From: Kribbella sp. VKM Ac-2568
Lineage (GTDB): Bacteria > Actinomycetota > Actinomycetes > Propionibacteriales > Kribbellaceae
Length of the DNA stretch: 64,000 bases
Direction: 5' to 3'
Assembly (NCBI RefSeq): GCF_004345365.1
Contig: NZ_SLVF01000002.1
Coordinates: 310,001 to 374,000, forward strand
This document shows positions 58,503-64,000 of this stretch, piece by piece (the stretch's first letter is position 1; every line of letters begins with the position of its first letter). The position numbers and the translations under genes are program-made. Under the pieces are notes generated by a model, which was given only the letters and a program-made list of their open reading frames with translations, searched no databases and was not told where the DNA came from.

Positions 58503-60767
58503 CTAGGGCTGGTTGCTGGTTTCGAGGTGGTGCTTGGGAACGGCTACTCGTACTGCGGCGACAGCGTTGTCGCCCGGCACCTGGATTGCGCCGCGACTGA
58601 CCCATTCGGTGATGTTGGCGACCATCCTGCCGACTGCCTGCTGTGACTGTGCGGACGGTGATGGCACCGTCCAGGTGGAGGGGCAGCGGGCTACGAGGAA
58701 GCAGCCGTACGCGAAGGTCGATCCGTTGAGGACGCGGGCACCCGAGGCGGCGGTGAACGTCGTTGTGTGCATGGGACGGGCCTGACCGCTTGTGCGGCAG
58801 ATGCCGGTGCCGCTGGCGACGACGGTCAGGCCTGGCCGCCGATACAGATTCGAGTCGACGCGGTCGATCTCGCCCGCAACAAAGCCAGGCAGGCTGGTGC
58901 CCGGGGCGATTCCGTTGAATACCCAGCTCGTCCCCGTGATCAGGGTGTTGCCAGGGAGGCCACAGATGTATTCGGCCCCGAGATACGGCTGCGATGCGTA
59001 CGCGTCGCCGAGATAGCGCCAGAGGGTCGAGTTGTAGCCGTCGGTGTACCGGTCGATGTCCCAGGCCCTCCGGCTGCCGTCAGTGAACCTGATCAAGCGG
59101 TACGCCGTGTTGGCGCCGAGGTTCGCCACGTTGACGCCACGGTTGATCGCCTGGCTCAGAGCGGCACGCATGCCCATCGAGAAGTACTCGTCGTGGCCGG
59201 GCAGGAAGATCGTCCCCGCGCGGTTGGGTAACTGACCCCCGAACTCGTCCAGGTCGTTGTTGGTCCAGTAGGTCACGTCCAGCCCTTTGGACTCGGCCCA
59301 GAACACCAGCCCCTGCTCGAGCGGCAGGTACTGCCCGGACCCCTGCCCCTCGGCATACGGGCGGTTGTAGGTGAGGCGGCCGGAACCGGTGGTCAGACCG
59401 CTGTAGAAGCTCACACCGCCGTACTTGTTGTAGGCCTCCCACGTCGCGTTCGCCTGCTGGATCAGCAGGTCGTGCTTCGTTCCGGTGTCGTCGCGGATCG
59501 TCAACGGCGCATAGGAGGCGGACGTACCGTCGCTGACCTTGATGAGATAGGTGCCCGGCACCCAGGCGGAATCGACAAGGATGCTCAGAGTCTTGGACCA
59601 GTGCGCCGCGGACGTCATCCGTAGCGGGTTGCCATTGGCGGTTCCGCCCGTCACCGGGGCCGGCTGAACGACGGTCGGAACGGCGTTCTGGCGCCAGATC
59701 TCACGGGCGCCAAGGCCTTGGTAGTAACCCATCCGATAGGCGACGACGCTGACCGGATTGCCGGAGGTCACCTTGAGGTCGACGGTGTCTCCGCAGGTGG
59801 CCGAGACCTCGGTGAGGTAGGCAGCCAGCGTGCCGTTCATCGAGGTCGGGATCACCCAGCCACCGGTTCCAGGCTTCGCGTTCTCCGCGGTCGTGGACGG
59901 CCAGGCGGTCGGACACCCGGCCGGGACAGGCGCGAAGCCGGCGACCGCTACCGGCGGCATCGCAGCTGGGGGCGCGATGAGCGCCAGCGTGCCGGAGCCG
60001 GACGACAGGAGCGTGCCCGTCGAGGTTCGGGCGGACATCGCGAGAGTCAGGATGCCGCCGTACTTGGACAGCACGACTCCGTAGATCGGGATGCTTAGCC
60101 GTGCACCGGCGGCGACGCTGATGGCAGCACGGGGAGTCCAGGTCGCGTAGCCGCTGGAGGTCGTCAGTGTCCCGTTCACACTCGTGACGGCGCCTCGGGC
60201 TCCCGCGGGCAACTGCATGCGGACCGCGGCCAGGATGCCTGCCCGGGTGACCGTGGCGGAGTAGTTCAGCGTCGTCGTTTGAGCAGGAATCGGGTTGCTG
60301 GCGGTGATGGCCACACTGGCGGAGTACGTCCGCAGGGGTGTCAGAGTGCCAGTGCCGGAGGACAGGATGGACCCGGTTGTGCCGGTCGCCTTGAAGCTGA
60401 GGGTCCAGGGTCCGCCGCTAGGTAGACGGAGGCCGTAGAGGGGGATGGCGAAACGGGCGCCGACGCCCACAACCACGGTCTTGCTAGGTCGCCATTTCAG
60501 TACTCCGGGCGACACGGTGCTCACGGTTCCGTTGACCGAAGTGATCCGGCCAGTCGAGCCGGAGGGTATCGACATGACAATGTCGCGCACCGTCCCGGCA
60601 CGGGTCACCGTGGCCCGGTAGACCAAGGTCGTCGTGCCGTTCGAGGCCACGGAGGGTGTGATGGTCACGTTGGCGCCGGCTGCGGACGCAGATCCAGCAG
60701 CGAACGTCGTCATCATGGCCGACAGCAGGAGAACAACACTTGCCGACGCGATCAACCGACGGATCAT
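58503..60767 (-). CDS. Large secreted protein with two Ig-like repeats and a DMFase-large-subunit-like domain
   Basis: The 754-aa protein has a Sec signal (about 1-30) and two tandem related beta-rich repeats (about 32-143 and 150-262). Each repeat has a TLxYxATVTRAG segment and an SSGxGTL ending. A proline/alanine linker and a C-terminal domain from about 280 follow. The C-terminal part has GHDEYFSMGM and YNRPYAEGQG, resembling the N,N-dimethylformamidase large-subunit C-terminal domain found in secreted actinobacterial proteins. The enzymatic role is unknown. The ATG at 60767 follows a G-rich site. Confidence 0.8.
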   Translation of the reverse strand: MIRRLIASASVVLLLSAMMTTFAAGSASAAGANVTITPSVASNGTTTLVYRATVTRAGTVRDIVMSIPSGSTGRITSVNGTVSTVSPGVLKWRPSKTVVVGVGARFAIPLYGLRLPSGGPWTLSFKATGTTGSILSSGTGTLTPLRTYSASVAITASNPIPAQTTTLNYSATVTRAGILAAVRMQLPAGARGAVTSVNGTLTTSSGYATWTPRAAISVAAGARLSIPIYGVVLSKYGGILTLAMSARTSTGTLLSSGSGTLALIAPPAAMPPVAVAGFAPVPAGCPTAWPSTTAENAKPGTGGWVIPTSMNGTLAAYLTEVSATCGDTVDLKVTSGNPVSVVAYRMGYYQGLGAREIWRQNAVPTVVQPAPVTGGTANGNPLRMTSAAHWSKTLSILVDSAWVPGTYLIKVSDGTSASYAPLTIRDDTGTKHDLLIQQANATWEAYNKYGGVSFYSGLTTGSGRLTYNRPYAEGQGSGQYLPLEQGLVFWAESKGLDVTYWTNNDLDEFGGQLPNRAGTIFLPGHDEYFSMGMRAALSQAINRGVNVANLGANTAYRLIRFTDGSRRAWDIDRYTDGYNSTLWRYLGDAYASQPYLGAEYICGLPGNTLITGTSWVFNGIAPGTSLPGFVAGEIDRVDSNLYRRPGLTVVASGTGICRTSGQARPMHTTTFTAASGARVLNGSTFAYGCFLVARCPSTWTVPSPSAQSQQAVGRMVANITEWVSRGAIQVPGDNAVAAVRVAVPKHHLETSNQP

Positions 60768-60952
60768 GATCCCCCCAGGCATCCGACCGCTCAAAACACG
60801 TGAGAGCTGACTTCCCCCCACAGAAAGGTGACCAGACTGATCACCTTGCGAGCGTGACACGCAGTGAGGTCGGTGCGGAAGGCCGAGTCAGGTCACAGCT
60901 CGGGACCAACCCCGTCAGGGACCTCCCAGGACGTTCTCGTCGCCCAAGACCT

Positions 60953-61867
60953 CTAGCTGACGAAGACGGCTGTGGGTTTTGCCAGGGGGCCGTGGGGTTC
61001 ATACAGGGCCAGGAAGGTGCCGGTTGGGTCGAACATGGCGGTTTGTTGGCCGGCTGTGAGTTTCAGGCCCGGCAGAGGACGCCCAGTACGGATGGCCGCG
61101 GCCTGTTCCGCGTCGGCGTCGAAGCGGGGGAACGTGTCGGCCGCGACGTCCGCGATCGGGAGCATCGTGAAGGACTCCCCCAGCTCTTCCAGCGTGTGCG
61201 CCGACGACAAGCCGAAAGCACCCACACGAGTACGCCGGAGCATCGTCAGGTGTCCGCCTATCCCAAGCTCTGCACCAAGATCGCGAGCAAGGGCTCGGAT
61301 GTAGGTCCCGCTCGAGCAATCGACCGAGATGTCGACCTCGATACCCGAAGAACCGGGCCGGACGTCGACCACGTCGTACCGGCTGATGGTGACGCTGCGG
61401 GCCTTCAGCGCGACCTCTTCGCCCGCGCGGACCCGTTCGTACGCTCGCCGCCCGTCGACCTTGATCGCGGACACCTTCGACGGCACCTGCGAGATCTCCC
61501 CGCGGAAACCCGCCACAGCAGCCTCGATCGACTCGACTGTCACGGCGGCAAGGTCGTCGGCGGACGCCACCGGGCTGATCTCCCCCTCGGCGTCGTCCGT
61601 GCTGGACGAGGCGCCGAGGAGGATCGTCGCGTCGTACGACTTGTCCGCCAACTGAAGGTGGCCGAGGAGCCGCGTCGCGCGGTTCAGGCCGACCACCAGT
61701 ACGCCGGTCGCCATCGGGTCGAGCGTGCCGGCGTGGCCGACCTTGCGGGTGCCGGCCAGCTTGCGGATCCTGGCCACCACCGTGTGCGAGGTCAGCCCCG
61801 CCGGTTTGTCGACGACGACGATGCCGTCGGCGACGGAGAAGTCCAGGTCACTCGTCGTCGGAGTCAT
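60953..61867 (-). CDS. truB: tRNA pseudouridine(55) synthase
   Basis: The 304-aa enzyme modifies U55 in the T-loop of tRNAs. The catalytic Asp is D50 in RKVGHAGTLDPMATG; VDCSSGTYIRALARDLG and a C-terminal PUA-like segment follow. The start at ATG 61867 overlaps the rbfA end by 20 nt. Confidence 0.95.
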   Translation of the reverse strand: MTPTTSDLDFSVADGIVVVDKPAGLTSHTVVARIRKLAGTRKVGHAGTLDPMATGVLVVGLNRATRLLGHLQLADKSYDATILLGASSSTDDAEGEISPVASADDLAAVTVESIEAAVAGFRGEISQVPSKVSAIKVDGRRAYERVRAGEEVALKARSVTISRYDVVDVRPGSSGIEVDISVDCSSGTYIRALARDLGAELGIGGHLTMLRRTRVGAFGLSSAHTLEELGESFTMLPIADVAADTFPRFDADAEQAAAIRTGRPLPGLKLTAGQQTAMFDPTGTFLALYEPHGPLAKPTAVFVS

Positions 61868-62285
61868 CGTCCTCGCGGCGCTTGTACGGATCGGCGTCAC
61901 CGGCCGGCTTGGCGCCCGAGGCGGCCTTGGCCACCTCGGCGTCGGCCGCCCGCGCCTTGGCCAGCAGTTCCTCGATCTGGCCGGCGGTCTCCGGGATGGC
62001 GTCCAGGTAGAACGCCAGGCTCGGCGCGCGCCGCAGGCCGAGGGCCTTGCCGACCTCGCTGCGGATCAGGCCACGGGCCGACTCGAGCGCGGCGGCGGTG
62101 GACGCCCGCTCCTGCTCTCCGCCGTACACCGTGTAGAAGACGCTCGCCTCGCTCAGATCCCCGGTCAGCTTGGCGTCCGTCACGGTGACGAAGCCGAGCC
62201 GCGGGTCCTTGACCCGGCGTTCCAGCAACTCCGCGACGAGTACCTGGATCCGGTCGGCCAGCTGCTTCGCCCTTGCTTCACCCAT
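61848..62285 (-). CDS. rbfA: 30S ribosome-binding factor A
   Basis: The 145-aa KH-type protein aids 16S maturation and cold adaptation. Family text: RRVKDPRLGFVTVTDAKLTG, EVGKALGLRRAPSLAFYLD. An acidic C-terminal tail follows. It stands directly downstream of infB; the DUF503 gene often found between them is absent, and a long hairpin occupies the spacer. Confidence 0.94.
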   Translation of the reverse strand: MGEARAKQLADRIQVLVAELLERRVKDPRLGFVTVTDAKLTGDLSEASVFYTVYGGEQERASTAAALESARGLIRSEVGKALGLRRAPSLAFYLDAIPETAGQIEELLAKARAADAEVAKAASGAKPAGDADPYKRREDDDSDDE

Positions 62286-62328
62286 CAGGGCTCACTCCCT
62301 CGTGTTCCTGCTTGACGTCCATTCATGC

Positions 62329-62377
62329 GTAACGTCCGGAGCGACGGTGGTTGAGAAACCGCCACTCCGGACGTTAC
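62329..62377. repeat. 49-nt near-perfect palindrome between infB and rbfA
   Basis: GTAACGTCCGGAG (62329-62341) and CTCCGGACGTTAC (62365-62377) are perfect 13-nt arms. The loop itself pairs partly (GGTGGTT with AAACCGCC). It may be an attenuator, a processing site or a copy of an interspersed palindromic repeat. Confidence 0.8.
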
Positions 62378-62385
62378 TAGGCTGT

Positions 62386-62417
62386 CCGGCGCCGGGGTCC
62401 GGGGACCTCGGCGCCGG
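62386..62417 (-). terminator. GC-rich hairpin just after infB
   Basis: CCGGCGCCG pairs with CGGCGCCGG, and GGTCC with GGACC inside, 6 nt past the infB stop. There is no U tract. Confidence 0.6.
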
Positions 62418-62423
62418 GACCGA

Positions 62424-64000
62424 TCAGCTGCGCGGCTTCTCGCGCAGTTCGAACGCCTCGACGACGTCACCGATCTTGATGTCGTTGTAGCCCTGGATCG
62501 TCAGACCACACTCGAAGCCCTCGCGGACCTCGGACGCGTCGTCCTTGAACCTCTTCAGCGACGACAGGTCGGCGTTGTCGACCACCACGGCGCCGTCCCG
62601 GATCAACCGGACCTTGGCGTTGCGGCGGATCGTGCCGGTGGTGACCCAGCAACCGGCGATGTTTCCGACCTTCGAGGAGCGGAAGATCTCGCGGATCTCC
62701 GCCTGGCCCAGCTGGACCTCTTCGTAGATCGGCTTGAGCATGCCCTTCAGGGCCGCCTCGATGTCGTCGATCGCCGCGTAGATGACCGAGTAGTACCGGA
62801 CATCCACACCTTCGCGCTCGGCCAGATCCCCGGCCTTGCCCGCCGGCCGCACGTTGAAGCCGATGATGACGGCGTCCGACGCGATGGCCAGGTTGACGTC
62901 GTTCTCGTTGATCGCACCGACGCCGCGGTCGATGACGCGGAGGTTGACCTCGTCGCCGACCTCGATCCGCACCAGTGCGTCCTCGAGCGCTTCCACCGAA
63001 CCGGACACGTCACCCTTGAGGATGAGCAGCAGCTCCTGGCTCTGGCCCTTCTCCATCGAGGCCATGAAGTCCTCGAGGGTACGACGGGCGCGCCGCTTGG
63101 CGTTGGCCGCCGCACGAGCCCGCGCCTCACGCTTCTCAGCGATCTGACGGGCCATCCGGTCGTCCTCGACCACCAGGAACTTGTCGCCGGCACCCGGCAC
63201 CGCGGTCAGACCGAGCACGGTGACCGGACGGGAAGGGAGGGCCTCCTCGACGTTGTTGCCGTGCTCGTCGAGCATCGCCCGGACCCGGCCGTACGCCGGA
63301 CCCGCCACCATCGAGTCGCCGACCCGGAGCGTGCCGCGCTGGACCAGCACGGTCGCGACCGGACCACGGCCCTTGTCGAGGTGCGCCTCGATCGCCAGAC
63401 CCTGCGCCGGCATGTCCGGGTTGGCCCGGAGGTCCAGCGCCGCGTCCGCGGTCAGGATGACGCTCTCGAGCAGACCGTCGATGTTCAGCCGGGCCTTCGC
63501 CGAGATGTCCACGAACATGGTGTCGCCGCCGTACTCCTCGGGCACCAGGCCGTACTCGGTCAGCTGACCGCGCACCTTGGTCGGGTCCGCGTTCGGCACG
63601 TCGATCTTGTTCACCGCGACCACGATCGGGACGTTCGCCGCCCGGGCGTGGTTCAGCGCCTCGATCGTCTGCGGCATCACGCCGTCGTCGGCCGCGACCA
63701 CCAGGATGACGATGTCGGTGGCCTGCGCACCACGGGCACGCATGGCGGTGAACGCCTCGTGACCGGGGGTGTCGACGAAGGTGATGGCGCGTTCCTTGCC
63801 GTCCACCTCGGTCGTCACCTGGTACGCACCGATGTGCTGGGTGATGCCACCGGCTTCCTTGGCCGCGACGTTCGCGTGCCGGACGGCGTCCAGCAGCTTC
63901 GTCTTACCGTGGTCGACGTGACCCATCACGGTCACCACCGGCGGACGGGAGGCCAGGTCGGCCTCGTCGCCCTCGTTCGACCCGAAGTCGATGTCGAACG
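62424..64000 (-). CDS. infB: Translation initiation factor IF-2 (5' end beyond the window)
   Basis: This 526-codon portion of a GTPase starts inside the window edge. G1 [16 protein letters not shown], switch II/G3 DTPGHE, G4 NKID and G5 SAKARLN are visible, followed by domains II, III and IV ([20 protein letters not shown]). IF-2 brings fMet-tRNA to the 30S subunit. The frame is open to the edge, so the long N-terminal domain is missing, not truncated. Confidence 0.96.
   Translation of the reverse strand, partial: FDIDFGSNEGDEADLASRPPVVTVMGHVDHGKTKLLDAVRHANVAAKEAGGITQHIGAYQVTTEVDGKERAITFVDTPGHEAFTAMRARGAQATDIVILVVAADDGVMPQTIEALNHARAANVPIVVAVNKIDVPNADPTKVRGQLTEYGLVPEEYGGDTMFVDISAKARLNIDGLLESVILTADAALDLRANPDMPAQGLAIEAHLDKGRGPVATVLVQRGTLRVGDSMVAGPAYGRVRAMLDEHGNNVEEALPSRPVTVLGLTAVPGAGDKFLVVEDDRMARQIAEKREARARAAANAKRRARRTLEDFMASMEKGQSQELLLILKGDVSGSVEALEDALVRIEVGDEVNLRVIDRGVGAINENDVNLAIASDAVIIGFNVRPAGKAGDLAEREGVDVRYYSVIYAAIDDIEAALKGMLKPIYEEVQLGQAEIREIFRSSKVGNIAGCWVTTGTIRRNAKVRLIRDGAVVVDNADLSSLKRFKDDASEVREGFECGLTIQGYNDIKIGDVVEAFELREKPRS

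Overview
The window is high-GC DNA, dense in genes with strong third-position G/C bias, GTG starts and 1-8 nt stop/start overlaps. The gene order infB-rbfA-truB-ribF-rpsO-pnp-M16 peptidase ... dapB ... dapA-rnj ... ftsK-rimO-pgsA-cinA-clgR is a conserved actinobacterial chromosomal backbone, here read entirely from the minus strand. A SAM-IV riboswitch, ClgR, a GAF-ANTAR protein and Tap-type peptidases fit an actinomycete. A Kribbella- or Nocardioidaceae-like host is my guess, not a demonstrated fact.

Layout. 0.1-9.4 kb: clgR, cinA, pgsA, rimO, a RodZ-like membrane protein, a PH-domain membrane protein, ftsK, a DUF4184 membrane protein with an apparent frameshift, a DinB-like protein and a VOC protein. 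9.5-20.5 kb: a SAM-IV riboswitch driving a class V aminotransferase, a STAND/LuxR regulator, an HSL-type esterase, a prolyl oligopeptidase, a Tat-exported PhoD phosphatase (apparent frameshift, possible PHO box), a GAF-ANTAR protein and a fatty-acid desaturase. 20.6-24.2 kb: a LacI regulator, RNase J and dapA. 24.5-43.6 kb: an accessory stretch with a zinc metallopeptidase, paaABCDE for phenylacetyl-CoA epoxidation, a DUF418 protein, a TetR/SnoaL/SDR detoxification-type module with a decayed MFS gene, a GlxA-type regulator, a cupin, a hydrolase, a second TetR with a small monooxygenase-like gene, a secreted Tap peptidase and a second STAND regulator. 43.7-50.4 kb: a TPR membrane protein, dapB and a five-gene peptide ABC transporter. 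50.6-64 kb: a flavin oxidase, then M16 peptidase-pnp-rpsO-ribF, a sirtuin and a large secreted DMFase-like protein inserted before truB-rbfA-infB. infB runs off the right edge.

How the parts work together. The backbone genes serve translation initiation, tRNA and rRNA maturation, RNA decay (PNPase, RNase J), lysine/diaminopimelate synthesis (dapA, dapB), phospholipid synthesis and chromosome segregation. The inserts are catabolic, regulatory or secreted functions, each with its own local control.

Most notable is a TetR circuit. Two promoter regions 1.2 kb apart each carry a pair of GACCGGTC-centred operators with the same 24-bp centre-to-centre spacing. They tie together tetR, a SnoaL-like gene, an SDR that lacks the usual catalytic tyrosine, and an MFS exporter remnant. 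Other points to check are the SAM-IV riboswitch on a cysteine-desulfurase-like gene, a 10-bp-armed inverted repeat in front of paaA, two single-base-scale frameshifts (phoD, DUF4184), the absence of thyX from its usual place between dapB and dapA, and a 49-nt near-perfect hairpin between infB and rbfA. I saw no tRNA, rRNA, CRISPR array, insertion sequence or prophage.
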